From assembly GCF_030408795.1 (NCBI RefSeq), contig NZ_CP047211.1, positions 682,001 to 746,000 on the forward strand: 64,000 nucleotides of DNA. Reading direction: 5' to 3'. A model generated the notes under the pieces. It was given only the letters and a program-made list of their open reading frames with translations. It was not told the origin of the DNA and made no database searches. This document shows, piece after piece, positions 1-8,599 of this stretch (position 1 is the first letter of the stretch; every line of letters begins with the position of its first letter). The position numbers and the translations under genes are program-made. Source of the DNA: Corynebacterium hansenii (GTDB lineage: Bacteria; Actinomycetota; Actinomycetes; Mycobacteriales; Mycobacteriaceae).

Positions 1-614
1 TCGCCCTCGGCTTCATCGTGACCTTCCTGTTCGGTGGCCTGACCGGCATCATGCTGGCCTCCCCGCCGCTGGACTTCCACATCTCGGACACCTACTTCGT
101 GGTGGCGCACTTCCACTACACCCTGTTCGGCACCCTGGTGTTCGCCTCCTACTCGGGCGTGTACTTCTGGTTCCCGAAGATGACCGGCCGCATGCTGGAC
201 GAGAAGCTGGGCCACGTCCACTTCTGGCTCACCTTCGTCGGCTTCAACCTGACCTTCCTGGTCCAGCACTGGCTGGGCAACGAGGGCATGCCGCGCCGCT
301 ACGCGGACTACCTCGAGTCCGACGGCTTCACCACCCTGAACATGATCTCCACGGTCGGCGCCGCCATCCTGGGCGTCTCGGTCCTGCCGTTCATCTGGAA
401 CGTGTTCAAGTCCTGGCGCTACGGCGAGGTCGTCACCGTCGACGACCCGTGGGGCTACGGCAACTCCCTCGAGTGGGCGACCTCCTGCCCGCCGCCGCGC
501 CACAACTTCACCTCCATGCCGCGCATCCGCTCCGAGCGCCCCGCGTTCGAGCTGCACTACCCGCACATGGTCGAGCGCATGCGCGCCGAGGCTCACGTCG
601 GCCGCCAGCTCTAA
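1..614 (+). CDS. ctaD: Cytochrome c oxidase subunit I, C-terminal part (truncated by window edge)
   Basis: Catalytic subunit of the aa3-type terminal oxidase, a polytopic membrane protein carrying haem a and the haem a3/CuB centre. Only about the last 200 residues are present; the reading frame is open to base 3 and the start lies outside the window. The segment [16 protein letters not shown] contains the two His residues that in this family ligate haem a3 and haem a, followed by the last transmembrane helices ([18 protein letters not shown] and the stretch around [13 protein letters not shown]) and the conserved [16 protein letters not shown] tail. A strong terminator follows at 653-682. Adjacency to serB matches Corynebacterium glutamicum. 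Confidence 0.95.
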   Translation, partial: ALGFIVTFLFGGLTGIMLASPPLDFHISDTYFVVAHFHYTLFGTLVFASYSGVYFWFPKMTGRMLDEKLGHVHFWLTFVGFNLTFLVQHWLGNEGMPRRYADYLESDGFTTLNMISTVGAAILGVSVLPFIWNVFKSWRYGEVVTVDDPWGYGNSLEWATSCPPPRHNFTSMPRIRSERPAFELHYPHMVERMRAEAHVGRQL

Positions 615-652
615 GGTGACGAAGCTGCACTAGACTACGCGTCACGAAGACA

Positions 653-682
653 GGCCCCCGCTGGTTCCTCCCGGCGGGGGCC
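653..682 (+). terminator. Rho-independent-type terminator after ctaD
   Basis: A perfect 9-bp stem, GGCCCCCGC (653-661) with GCGGGGGCC (674-682) and a 12-nt loop, lies 39 nt after the ctaD stop and is followed by a short T-containing stretch. Confidence 0.75.
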
Positions 683-744
683 TTCGTCGTGCTCGAAAAG
701 GGTCTTCCAGCGGCCCCGGAGTCGAGGTGCGCGCGGTGACATGG

Positions 745-750
745 GATAAT
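745..750 (+). promoter_or_regulatory. Candidate -10 box of serB (leaderless)
   Basis: GATAAT lies six bases before the GTG at 757. This spacing would start transcription on or next to the start codon and is the reason for choosing 757 over the upstream in-frame GTG at 727. Confidence 0.5.
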
Positions 751-756
751 CGCGGC

Positions 757-2052
757 GTGCAGAACAAGGTTGATGTCCCCGCAGCCCCCGAAGCCGCCGA
801 CCCGACGCTGGAGACGGTGACCCTCCCCGAGGGGCTCGTCCCCGCAGTGGTCACCGCCACAGGGCCGGACCGCCCCGGCGTCTCCGCCTCCTTCTTCCGG
901 GTGCTCGCCGCACACGGCGCGCAGGTGCTCGACGTCGAGCAGTCCCTGTTCCGCTCGCGGCTGTCGCTCGGCGCGCTCGTGGGCGTCGCCCCGGATCGGC
1001 TGGAGGTCCTCGCCGCCGGCCTGACTGACACCCTGCGCGGGCACGGCGTGACCGTGGAAGTCTCGGTCGACGGCGTTGAGTCGACCCGCCATGCCTCGTC
1101 GCACGCCGTCGTGGTGCTGGGCAACCCGCTCACTGCGGAGGACATCTCGCGCATCGGCCAGACTCTGGCGGATTATGGCGCGAACATCGACACCATCCGC
1201 GGCATCGCGGACTACCCGGTCACGGGCCTCGAACTGAAGGTCTCCATCCCGGACCCGAAGCCGGGCGCCGGCATCCCGGTGCGCAAGGCGCTGGCCGAGC
1301 TCGCCCTGGCGCAGAAGATCGACATCGCCATCGAACGCGACGGTCTGCAGCGCCGCTCGAAGCGGCTGATCTGCTTCGACGTCGACTCGACGCTGATCAC
1401 GGGCGAGGTCATCGAGATGTTGGCCGCCCACGCCGGCCGCGAAGCCGAGGTCGCGGCGGTCACCGAGCGGGCCATGCGCGGCGAACTCGACTTCGCCGAG
1501 TCCCTCCACGAGCGCGTGAAGGCACTGGAGGGGCTGCCGGAATCGGTGCTGAAGGAGGTCTCGGAGTCGATCGTCCTGACGCCGGGCGCCCGCACCACCA
1601 TCCGCACGCTCAAGCGCCTCGGCTACAAGGCCGGCGCGGTGTCGGGCGGCTTCATCCAGATCCTCGAGCCGCTGGCTAAGGAACTGGACCTCGACTTCTA
1701 CCGAGCCAACACCCTCGAGATCGTCGACGGGAAGCTCACCGGCCGCGTCATCGGCGACGTCATCGACCGCCAGGAGAAGGCCCGCAGCCTCAAGCGCTTC
1801 GCGGAGGAGTCGGGCCTGCAGATGCACCAGACCGTCGCGGTCGGCGACGGCGCCAACGACATCGACATGCTGTCGGTCGCCGGCCTGGGCATCGCCTTCA
1901 ACGCCAAGCCGGCGCTGAAGGAGATCGCGGACACGTCGGTGAACACGCCCTTCCTGGACGAGGTCCTGTTCATCCTCGGCGTCTCCCGCGACGAGATCGA
2001 CCACGCCGACCTGGAGGACGGCACGTTCCGCCGCGTTCCGCTCGAGCAGTGA
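757..2052 (+). CDS. serB: Phosphoserine phosphatase SerB with N-terminal ACT domains
   Basis: Catalyses the last step of serine synthesis, hydrolysis of O-phosphoserine, as a cytosolic HAD-family enzyme. From the GTG at 757 the protein is 431 residues. The N-terminal ~190 residues resemble two ACT regulatory domains (VTATGPDRPGVSASFF; a second unit from about HAVVVLGNPLTAEDISRIG). The HAD domain follows with the nucleophile motif FDVDSTLITGE, the Ser-containing SGGF motif of HAD motif II, and VAVGDGANDIDML of motif III/IV. The ACT-HAD layout is that of mycobacterial and corynebacterial SerB2-type enzymes, in which serine feedback is sensed by the ACT part. An upstream start at GTG 727 is possible. 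The downstream Pth2-like gene starts on the last base of the stop codon, so the two are probably co-translated. Confidence 0.93.
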   Translation: MQNKVDVPAAPEAADPTLETVTLPEGLVPAVVTATGPDRPGVSASFFRVLAAHGAQVLDVEQSLFRSRLSLGALVGVAPDRLEVLAAGLTDTLRGHGVTVEVSVDGVESTRHASSHAVVVLGNPLTAEDISRIGQTLADYGANIDTIRGIADYPVTGLELKVSIPDPKPGAGIPVRKALAELALAQKIDIAIERDGLQRRSKRLICFDVDSTLITGEVIEMLAAHAGREAEVAAVTERAMRGELDFAESLHERVKALEGLPESVLKEVSESIVLTPGARTTIRTLKRLGYKAGAVSGGFIQILEPLAKELDLDFYRANTLEIVDGKLTGRVIGDVIDRQEKARSLKRFAEESGLQMHQTVAVGDGANDIDMLSVAGLGIAFNAKPALKEIADTSVNTPFLDEVLFILGVSRDEIDHADLEDGTFRRVPLEQ

Positions 2053-2834
2053 TGCCGCTTCACGACGGCGCGCTCAACGACGGACGAGTGCCCGACTGGT
2101 TCGCCGATGCGCACGCGGCGCTGCCGAAGCCGATGAGGGGCGACCCCGGCGAGGAGGTGCCGTGGTCGATGCCGATCATCCTGCACATCCCCAAGCAGGA
2201 CCGGCCCGACCGCACGGAGCTTCTGGAGGCCGCCGCGACGGCCGTCGTGGCGTGCTGCCTCGACGAACGGGCGGCCGGCGCCCCGGCTTCGCCGTACGCT
2301 CAGGATCTGCGCTCGTGGTACGGCGCCCGCATCCGGAAGATCGCCCGCCGCGCGCGCAATGCCCAGTGGGACCGCGTACAGGAGCTGCCCGGGGTCACGG
2401 CGACGATCGGCGGCGCTTCGGCCCGGGCGCTGACGCCGGGGCCGGTGGGGGAGGAGGACGCGGTCGTCGCAAAGCTCCAGATCGGGGGAACCGACCTGCC
2501 GCCGTCGGATCAGCCCGCCGCGGACACCGGTGACGCGGACGCGCCGATCATCTGGGTCGACGCGGACCTGGGCATGACGGTGGGCAAGGCCGCGGCGCAG
2601 GTCGGCCACGGGTCGATGCTGCTGGCCGCGGTGCTCGGCACGGAGGCCGCGTGGGCGTGGGCCCGCGACGGCTTTCCGCTGCGGGTGCGGGAAATCGACG
2701 GCGGCCTCGATGCCGTGCAGGGTGCGGAAGGCGCCGACGTCGTCGTCCGCGACGCCGGTTTCACCGAAATAGCACCCGGCGCCGCGACGGTGCTGGTCAC
2801 GGGCGGGCGCTACTCGCGAGGCCAGGCGCGGTGA
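2052..2834 (+). CDS. Pth2-type peptidyl-tRNA hydrolase-like protein
   Basis: About 260 residues. The C-terminal ~95 residues carry a Pth2 (PTH2 superfamily) signature, with MTVGKAAAQVGHG near residues 175-187, corresponding to the GKxAAQxxHA core of that family. Pth2 enzymes release peptides from stalled peptidyl-tRNA. The N-terminal ~165 residues (a PIILHIPKQDRPDRTEL strand and an Arg-rich helix) are not part of the usual ~120-residue Pth2 unit and are of unknown role. This longer architecture is typical of corynebacterial and mycobacterial members. The ATG at 2052 overlaps the serB stop (TGATG); a GTG one codon earlier is also possible. The gene converges with the acyl-CoA synthetase with only 15 nt between stops. 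Activity on peptidyl-tRNA is inferred from family only. Confidence 0.7.
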   Translation: MPLHDGALNDGRVPDWFADAHAALPKPMRGDPGEEVPWSMPIILHIPKQDRPDRTELLEAAATAVVACCLDERAAGAPASPYAQDLRSWYGARIRKIARRARNAQWDRVQELPGVTATIGGASARALTPGPVGEEDAVVAKLQIGGTDLPPSDQPAADTGDADAPIIWVDADLGMTVGKAAAQVGHGSMLLAAVLGTEAAWAWARDGFPLRVREIDGGLDAVQGAEGADVVVRDAGFTEIAPGAATVLVTGGRYSRGQAR

Positions 2835-2849
2835 TCTGGGCGCGGTGGT

Positions 2850-4430
2850 TCAGGCGCGGGCCGCTTCCATCGCCTTGAGGTCCTTGCGCAGGATCTTGCC
2901 CGTCGCGGACTTCGGGATGGCCTCGAGGAACTCCACGGCGCGGACCTTCTTGTACGGGGCGACGCGCTGCTCCACGAACTCGATGACGTCGTCGGCGGTC
3001 AGGCCGGAGTCCGGCTGCGGGACGACGTAGGCCTTGGGGATCTCCTCGCCGTCGCGGCCGATGATGCCCGAGCACGCGGCGTCGGCGATGGCCGGGTGCT
3101 CCAGCAGGACGGCTTCCAGCTCGGCCGGCGCGACCTGGTAGCCCTTGTACTTGATCAGCTCCTTGAGCCTGTCGACGATGAAGACGTCGCCGTTGGCGTC
3201 GATTTCCGCCATGTCGCCGGTGCGCAGCCAGCCGTCGACGATGGTTTCGGCGGTGGCCTCCTCGTTGTTGAGGTAGCCGAGCATGACCTGGGGGCCGCGG
3301 ACCCAGAGTTCGCCGGACCGCGAACGGCCTTCGGCGGGCCGGGGGATCTCGGGGAGGTCGTCGTCGGCGACGTCGACGATCTTGAACTCCGTGTTGCACA
3401 CCGCCGGGCCGATGGAATCCAGCGGCGAATCGTGGCCGACCCGCAGGTGAGACACCGGCGACATCTCGGTCATGCCGTAGCCCTGCGCCATGACGCAGCC
3501 GAGGCGCTTTTCCACCTGCGCGGCCAGATCGGCCTGGAGCGACGCGGCGCCGGAGAGCATGGTCCGCAGCGAGGAGGTGTCGTAGGCGTCGACGGCGGGG
3601 TGCTTGGCCAGGCCGACGGCGATCGGCGGGGCGATGAACGCGAAGGTCGCCTTGTGGTCCTGGATGAGTTCCAGGAAGTCGCCGAGGTCGAACTTCGCCA
3701 TCGTGTATTGGGTGGCGCGCAGGCGCAGCAGCAGGTTGAGCAGCGCGTTCATGCCGTAGATGTGGAAGAACGGCAGCGGCGTGATGGCGACGGTGTCGGA
3801 GCCGAGGATCGACGGCGTCAGGTCGACGACCTGCGCCATGTTGGCAACGAGGTTCGTGTGCGAGAGCATGACGCCCTTGGGCACGCCGGTGGTGCCGGAG
3901 GAGAACGGGATCACCGCGACGTCGCGCGACGGGTCGATGTCCTGTTCGGGGGCGGCGTGGCCCTCGGCGATCAGTTCGGCGATGCCGTGGACGCCGGTCA
4001 GTCCGATCACCTGGTCCTCGGAGAAGCCGGCGTTCTCGGCACCGTGGGTGCCGGCCCAGCCGATGGCGGAGGTGGTCAGGATCATCTTCGCCCCCGACGC
4101 CTTGAGCTGCTTGGCGACGTCTTCCGCGGTGGCGAGCGTGGCCACCGTCGTGACCGTCGCGTTGGCGCGGAGGATGCCGTGGAACGCCACGGCGAAGGTG
4201 GTGGAGTTCGGGCAGTGCAGGGCCACGACGTCCCCCTTGCCGATCCCGCGGTGGGCGAGCGCGCCGGCGAAGGCCTCGATCATCGACTTCAGCTCGGAGT
4301 ACGTGGTGGCCGCGCCGGAGTCGACGATGGCGGGCTTGTCGGCGAATTCGGGGGCGATGTCGCCGAAAATGTAATCGAAGATAGATTCGTCGGGGATGAT
4401 GACGTCGGGGTTCGGGCTGCTCTGCGGCAT
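2850..4430 (-). CDS. Acyl-CoA synthetase (4-coumarate-CoA ligase / FadD type)
   Basis: 526-residue member of the ANL superfamily, which adenylates a carboxylic acid with ATP and transfers it to CoA. Visible motifs in order are the P-loop SSGTTGVPKG (177-186), the A5 motif GYGMTEMSP, the A7/A8 hinge region GWLRTGDMAEID and VDRLKELIKYKGYQV, and the C-terminal catalytic lysine in KSATGKILRK. Length and motif order match the 4CL-like subgroup that activates aryl or short/medium acyl acids. A good ribosome site (GGAGGAA) precedes the ATG. It diverges from the tetR gene across a 198-bp region with an operator-like palindrome at 4521-4536. With the SDR, acyl-CoA dehydrogenase and kinase on the other side it could fill the LvaE (acyl-CoA ligase) role of the levulinate pathway. 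Substrate is not determinable from sequence. Confidence 0.88.
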   Translation of the reverse strand: MPQSSPNPDVIIPDESIFDYIFGDIAPEFADKPAIVDSGAATTYSELKSMIEAFAGALAHRGIGKGDVVALHCPNSTTFAVAFHGILRANATVTTVATLATAEDVAKQLKASGAKMILTTSAIGWAGTHGAENAGFSEDQVIGLTGVHGIAELIAEGHAAPEQDIDPSRDVAVIPFSSGTTGVPKGVMLSHTNLVANMAQVVDLTPSILGSDTVAITPLPFFHIYGMNALLNLLLRLRATQYTMAKFDLGDFLELIQDHKATFAFIAPPIAVGLAKHPAVDAYDTSSLRTMLSGAASLQADLAAQVEKRLGCVMAQGYGMTEMSPVSHLRVGHDSPLDSIGPAVCNTEFKIVDVADDDLPEIPRPAEGRSRSGELWVRGPQVMLGYLNNEEATAETIVDGWLRTGDMAEIDANGDVFIVDRLKELIKYKGYQVAPAELEAVLLEHPAIADAACSGIIGRDGEEIPKAYVVPQPDSGLTADDVIEFVEQRVAPYKKVRAVEFLEAIPKSATGKILRKDLKAMEAARA

Positions 4431-4520
4431 TGTTCCTCCGTGTGGGCTCTGGTTGCGGCGTGGGCCGCGGGCGCGGACGATGTGTGATGGGTCACAATCG
4501 TCCTTGTCGGGCGATCGTAA

Positions 4521-4536
4521 CTGAACCCCGATTCAG
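4521..4536. promoter_or_regulatory. Operator-like palindrome, copy 1, between acyl-CoA synthetase and tetR genes
   Basis: CTGAACCCCGATTCAG is a near-perfect inverted repeat (arms CTGAAC/ATTCAG) in the divergent promoter region. It matches the palindrome at 5275-5290 at 12 of 16 positions. A TetR-family regulator is encoded between the two sites, so this is most likely its binding site. Confidence 0.6.
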
Positions 4537-4628
4537 GAACCAGGTTTTCGACCGGGAACGTGGCGGCGGGACGACGGCGGTACGGCGCCGGTACGGACGG
4601 TGGCAGTGCGGTGGTGAAAGGAGAGGCG

Positions 4629-5273
4629 ATGGCGAAGGCCGATGAGCGGCGGGCGACGATCCTCGCCGCCGCGCGGACGGTGTTCGTGCGCGACGGTTAT
4701 CCCGGCGCGAAGCTGACGGTCGTGGCCGAAGAGGCCGGCTGTTCCGTCGGCACGCTGTACACGTATTTCCGCGACCGCGACGACCTGCTCGAGGCGGTCC
4801 TGCGCGGGGCCGAGGAGGAGATGCGCCACGCCCGCGCCATCCGGCGGGGAAATGGCGGAGGGGGCACGCCGGCCGAGCGGATCGCCGTGGCCAACCGCGC
4901 GTACTTGGAGGCCTACCGCCGCAATGCGCGGGTCATGGCGCTGCTGGAGCAGGTGTCGCAGGTGCATCCGGGTTTCCGGGAGCTGCGCGTGCGGCGGGCC
5001 CGCGACTTCGTCGCCCGCAATGCGCGCGCGCTGGACGTGCTTCGCGACGACGGCGCAATCGACGCCGACGTGGACGTGCCGATGATGGCCGCGGCGCTGT
5101 CGGCGATGGTCTCGCGCCTCTCCTATGCGGCGTGGGTGAACGGTTCGTACCCCGACGACGATGAAACCCTCGAGCGGATCCTGGCCACGGTCAACCGCGT
5201 CTGGTGGGCGTCGCTCGGGCTCGAGGCGCCGGAGGGCGGGGACGTGGGCGTCGAAAAGCAGCCGAAACCGTGA
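4629..5273 (+). CDS. TetR-family transcriptional regulator of the acyl-CoA locus
   Basis: 214 residues. The N-terminal helix-turn-helix is clear (ATILAAARTVFVRDGY, then AEEAGCSVGTLYTYFRDRDD, roughly residues 10-55), followed by an all-helical ligand-binding domain ending in a WVNGSYPDDDETLERI helix pair. The ATG at 4629 is chosen because GAAAGGAG precedes it; an upstream in-frame ATG at 4560 lacks such a site and would add a low-complexity Arg/Gly tail. The gene sits between two matching 16-bp palindromes (4521-4536 and 5275-5290), diverges from the acyl-CoA synthetase and runs towards the SDR-dehydrogenase-kinase genes. It probably represses both arms and is relieved by an acyl-CoA or acid intermediate; the ligand is inference. 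Confidence 0.88.
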   Translation: MAKADERRATILAAARTVFVRDGYPGAKLTVVAEEAGCSVGTLYTYFRDRDDLLEAVLRGAEEEMRHARAIRRGNGGGGTPAERIAVANRAYLEAYRRNARVMALLEQVSQVHPGFRELRVRRARDFVARNARALDVLRDDGAIDADVDVPMMAAALSAMVSRLSYAAWVNGSYPDDDETLERILATVNRVWWASLGLEAPEGGDVGVEKQPKP

Positions 5274-5274
5274 T

Positions 5275-5290
5275 TTGAATCACGATTCAA
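5275..5290. promoter_or_regulatory. Operator-like palindrome, copy 2, upstream of the SDR operon
   Basis: TTGAATCACGATTCAA has perfect 6-bp arms (TTGAAT/ATTCAA) around CACG. It starts two bases after the tetR stop and lies 57 nt before the SDR start, a good place to control the SDR operon. It shares yTGAAyCmCGATTCAr with the site at 4521-4536. Confidence 0.65.
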
Positions 5291-5346
5291 CTTAGGCTGT
5301 CGTCCGAAGGCACCCACCCGGGGCGCGCCGAGGAAAGGACACGGCA

Positions 5347-6117
5347 ATGGTCACCCACGATTTCAAGGGGAAGGTGGCGCTGGTCACCGGCGGTACGCGG
5401 GGTATCGGCAACGCCACCGCGCGAATGCTTGCCGAGGCGGGCGCGAAGGTGGCCATCACCTCGCGCAAGGCCGACGCAGCCGAAGCGGCCGCGGCCGATC
5501 TCGCCCGCGCCACGGGCGGCACCGTCATCGGGCTCGCCGCCCATGCGGGGGAGCCCGGCGCCGCGGACGACGCGTGCGCGCGGGTGCGGTCGGAACTCGG
5601 GGGAATCGACGTGCTGGTCAACAACGCCGGCACAAACCCCGCCTACGGCCCCGTCATCGAGCAGGAGCGCTCGGCGCTGGAGAAGACGTTCGCCATCAAC
5701 GCGCTGGCGCCCATGAACTGGATCCGAGCCGCCGTCGCGCACGGCCTCGGCGAAAGGCCCGGCGCGGCGGTGGTCAACGTCGCGTCCATCGGCGCGTGGA
5801 CCGTGGAGGACGGGCTCGGCGCCTACAACGCATCCAAAGCAGCGCTGCTGCACGTGACCAGGCAACTCTCCCGCGAACTGGGGCCCGCCGTCCGCGTCAA
5901 TTCCGTGTCTCCGGGCGTGGTGCGCACCAAACTCGCCGAGGCGCTGTGGCGCGAGCATGAGGCCGCCGTCGCCGGCATGACCCCGCTGGGCCGCATCGGC
6001 GAGCCCGACGACGTCGCCGACGTCATCTGCTTCCTCGCCGGCGACGGCGCCCGGTGGATGACGGGCTCGGACATCGTGGTCGACGGCGGCCAACTCGTCG
6101 GCACAGCGTTGATGTAG
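5347..6117 (+). CDS. Short-chain dehydrogenase/reductase (SDR)
   Basis: 256-residue classical SDR, an NAD(P)-dependent oxidoreductase. The nucleotide-binding motif TGGTRGIG is at 14-21, the structural NNAG motif follows, and the catalytic triad is readable as Ser147, Tyr160 and Lys164 (YNASK). The C-terminal DGGQLVGTALM tail is typical of 3-oxoacyl reductase or hydroxyacyl dehydrogenase-like members. It is the first gene of a tight operon: the acyl-CoA dehydrogenase starts 8 nt after its stop and the kinase overlaps that gene. AAAGGA lies a few bases before the ATG. In this company a role like LvaD, reducing a 4-oxoacyl-CoA to the 4-hydroxyacyl-CoA, is plausible. A fatty-acid or alcohol substrate cannot be excluded. 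Confidence 0.87.
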   Translation: MVTHDFKGKVALVTGGTRGIGNATARMLAEAGAKVAITSRKADAAEAAAADLARATGGTVIGLAAHAGEPGAADDACARVRSELGGIDVLVNNAGTNPAYGPVIEQERSALEKTFAINALAPMNWIRAAVAHGLGERPGAAVVNVASIGAWTVEDGLGAYNASKAALLHVTRQLSRELGPAVRVNSVSPGVVRTKLAEALWREHEAAVAGMTPLGRIGEPDDVADVICFLAGDGARWMTGSDIVVDGGQLVGTALM

Positions 6118-6125
6118 GACGGACG

Positions 6126-7385
6126 ATGGACTTCCGCGAAACCGACCGCGCCCGCGAGTACCGTCGCCGCCTCGAGGCGTTCATGGACGAGTGCGTGTAC
6201 CCCGCCGAGGCGACGATCGCCGAGCAGGTGCGCGCCTCCGGCGACCCGCACCACCACCCGGCGGCGATGGAAGAGCTCAAGGCCGAGGCGAAGGCCCGCG
6301 GCCTGTGGAACCTCTTCCACCCGCACCCCGGCCGCGGGCCGGGCCTGACCAACGCCGAATACGCGCCGCTGGCCGAGATCATGGGCCGCAGCCCCCACAT
6401 CGCCCCGGAGGCCTGCAACTGCAGCGCCCCCGACACCGGCAACATGGAGATCCTTGAGCTCTACGGAACCGAGGAGCACCGCCGCCGCTGGTTGGAGCCG
6501 CTGCTGGAGGGCAAGATCCGTTCGGCGTTCTGCATGACCGAACCCGGCGTGGCCTCGTCGGACGCCACCAACGTGGCCATGCGCATGGACCGCGTCGACG
6601 GTGGATTTCGCCTGAACGGCCGCAAGTGGTTCACCTCCAACGGCATGCACCCGAACCTGCGGGTGCTCATAGTCATGGGCAAGACTTCCCCGGACGTGGA
6701 GCCGCACCGGCAGCAGTCGATGCTGGTCGTGCCCGCCGACGCGCCGGGCGTGACCGTGGTTCGGGACCTGCCGGTCTTTGGGTTCCACGACCGCGAGGGG
6801 CACGCGGAGGTGCTTTTCGACGACGTGTTCGTCCCGGATTCCGACGTGCTCGGCGAAGAGGGCGGCGGATTCCGCATCGCGCAGGACCGGCTCGGCCCGG
6901 GGCGCATCCACCACTGCATGCGGGCGATCGGCATGGCCGAGCGGGCGCTGGAGCTGACGTGCCGCCGCGCGTTGGAGCGGTCGACCTTCGGTGTTCGTCT
7001 GGCCGAACGCGACAACGTTCGCGACCGCATCGCCCGGGCCCGCATCGACATCGAGATGGTGCGGCTGCTGACGCTGAAGACGGCGTGGCTCATGGACGAG
7101 GCCGGAAACAAGGCGGCGCGACAGGAGATCGCCGCGATCAAGGTCGCCGCCCCGAACGCCGCGCTGCGCATCGTCGACGAGGCGATCCAGCTCCACGGCG
7201 GCGAAGGCGTCACCGACGATCTGCCGCTGGCGCACTTCTGGGCGGGGCTGCGCGCACTTCGCCTGGCCGACGGGCCGGATGAGGTGCACCTGATGACCAT
7301 CGCGCGCGGCGAACTCCGCCGATACCGTGGAGGGGGAAGCCACCGCGCGGCGGAGGCGGCAACGGAGAAAGGCGAGAATCGATGA
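6126..7385 (+). CDS. Acyl-CoA dehydrogenase of the ACAD10/ACAD11 type
   Basis: 419-residue FAD flavoprotein. It carries the signature that separates ACAD10/11-type enzymes from ordinary acyl-CoA dehydrogenases: NCSAPDTGNM (from residue 98), MTEPGVASSDATN (from 137) and HGGEGVTDDLPLAHFW (from 357). In mammals and Pseudomonas putida (LvaC) such enzymes act with an APH-type kinase to remove a 4-hydroxyl group: the kinase phosphorylates the 4-hydroxyacyl-CoA and the dehydrogenase-fold protein converts the phosphorylated acyl-CoA to an enoyl-CoA. The start at ATG 6126 gives the usual MDFxxTxxxxxxRxRLxxFM beginning. The following kinase gene overlaps the stop by 4 nt. Function in this pathway is inferred from family and neighbourhood. 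Confidence 0.88.
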   Translation: MDFRETDRAREYRRRLEAFMDECVYPAEATIAEQVRASGDPHHHPAAMEELKAEAKARGLWNLFHPHPGRGPGLTNAEYAPLAEIMGRSPHIAPEACNCSAPDTGNMEILELYGTEEHRRRWLEPLLEGKIRSAFCMTEPGVASSDATNVAMRMDRVDGGFRLNGRKWFTSNGMHPNLRVLIVMGKTSPDVEPHRQQSMLVVPADAPGVTVVRDLPVFGFHDREGHAEVLFDDVFVPDSDVLGEEGGGFRIAQDRLGPGRIHHCMRAIGMAERALELTCRRALERSTFGVRLAERDNVRDRIARARIDIEMVRLLTLKTAWLMDEAGNKAARQEIAAIKVAAPNAALRIVDEAIQLHGGEGVTDDLPLAHFWAGLRALRLADGPDEVHLMTIARGELRRYRGGGSHRAAEAATEKGENR

Positions 7386-8437
7386 ACGCGGGAACCGGAA
7401 CGAACCACGACGGCGACGTCACCCCCTTCGACGAGGCCCGGCTGGCCGAGTGGCTGGACACCTTGCCCGGCGCGACCCGCGGACCCGTCCGGCTGGAGCG
7501 CCTCGGTGCGGGGCAATCGAATCTGACCTACCTGGCGCGCGATGCGGAGGGGCACGTGGTCGTCGTCAGGCGGCCCCCGATGGGCTCCCTGGCATCGTCG
7601 GCCCATGACGTCGCCCGGGAGGGGCGCATCATGGCGGCGCTCGCCGGCACCGGCGTCCCCGTGCCCGCGATCCTGGGCGTGCGCTCCGAACCGGACGTCG
7701 CCGAAGTGCCCGTCGTTGCGATGGAGCTGGTCGACGGCACCGCGGTAACGTCGCCGGCCATCGCCGAGGAGATGCCGGCGGCGGCCCGCCGAGCGGTCGG
7801 GGAGGGGCTCGTCGACGCGATGGCCGCCATCCACGCCGTCGACCTGGCCGAGGTGGGGCTGGACGGGCTGGCGTCGCACGACCCCTACGCGCCGCGGCAG
7901 CTGCGGCGGTGGTCGGGGCAGTGGGAGAAGACGCGGACGCGGGATTCGGCCGCGCTCGACGACCTGACCCGGCGGCTGTGGGACGGCGTGCCCGAGCAGG
8001 ACGCGACCGTCCTCGTCCACGGCGACCTCCACCTGGGCAACGTCATGTGCGATCCGGAAACCGGTGAAATCAAGGCCGTCGTCGACTGGGAGCTGGCGAC
8101 GCTCGGCGATCCGCTGGCCGACGTCGGCATGCTGCTGGCCTACTGGCCCGAACGCGACGGCCTGGTGCTGCCAGGCTTCGCCGCCGCCCTGGAGGAGGGG
8201 TTCCCCACCGGCGACGAACTCGCCGACCGCTACCTGGCGGCGACGGGCCGCGATCGCGCCGCCCTGGAGTACTGGCGGGTGCTGGGCCTATGGAAGGTCG
8301 CGATCATCGCCGAGGGCGTGGTCCGCCGCGTCCGCGACATGCCCGCCAACGAAGCCCCCACCGGCGCCCCGACCGCCGAGATGGTCGACGGGCTGATCGC
8401 CTACGCCGGCGCCGCCGCCGACCGCGCGGGGTTGTAG
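7382..8437 (+). CDS. APH-family phosphotransferase (ACAD10/11 N-terminal kinase / LvaA type)
   Basis: 351 residues with the aminoglycoside phosphotransferase fold. RLGAGQSNLTYLARD forms the nucleotide loop, the Lys/Arg-rich VVVRRPPMGSLASSAHDVAR segment matches ACAD10/11-type kinases, the catalytic Brenner motif is HGDLHLGNVM (from residue 213) and the Mg-binding motif is VVDWELATLGDPLADVG (Asp at 235). In human ACAD10/11 this domain is fused to the acyl-CoA dehydrogenase; here the two are separate, translationally coupled genes (ATGA overlap at 7382-7385). The expected substrate is a 4-hydroxyacyl-CoA rather than an antibiotic. No LvaB-like small partner is visible, which differs from the P. 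putida operon. Confidence 0.86.
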   Translation: MNAGTGTNHDGDVTPFDEARLAEWLDTLPGATRGPVRLERLGAGQSNLTYLARDAEGHVVVVRRPPMGSLASSAHDVAREGRIMAALAGTGVPVPAILGVRSEPDVAEVPVVAMELVDGTAVTSPAIAEEMPAAARRAVGEGLVDAMAAIHAVDLAEVGLDGLASHDPYAPRQLRRWSGQWEKTRTRDSAALDDLTRRLWDGVPEQDATVLVHGDLHLGNVMCDPETGEIKAVVDWELATLGDPLADVGMLLAYWPERDGLVLPGFAAALEEGFPTGDELADRYLAATGRDRAALEYWRVLGLWKVAIIAEGVVRRVRDMPANEAPTGAPTAEMVDGLIAYAGAAADRAGL

Positions 8438-8454
8438 GGGGCGAGCCGGGAAAC

Positions 8455-8504
8455 GGGGAAAACCCCGCCGCCGGAGGGGTGCCGGTGATAGCTTTCACCT
8501 CCGG
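8455..8504 (+). terminator. Possible terminator region after the kinase gene
   Basis: GGGGAAAACCCC (8455-8466) is followed by a 7-bp stem CCGGAGG (8471-8477) with CCTCCGG (8498-8504). No T-run follows, so this is weak evidence for separation from the MFS gene. Confidence 0.3.
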
Positions 8505-8599
8505 AAGCAGTCCGGCATCATCGGCCCGAAAGGCGAAGCGACCATGCCCACCCACCACCGCGGTCATGGCAGCGCGGCACATCCCCGAAAGGCTGACCG

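Noticed and set aside
727..756. serB start at GTG 727
   Set aside because: It cannot be excluded, but GATAAT six bases before the GTG at 757 favours 757.
4560..4628. Longer tetR start at 4560
   Set aside because: The ATG at 4629 has GAAAGGAG before it, and the extra residues are low-complexity.
7382..8437. Antibiotic resistance role of the APH-type protein
   Set aside because: Sequence details match the ACAD10/11-LvaA group and its operon is metabolic, so aminoglycoside resistance is unlikely.
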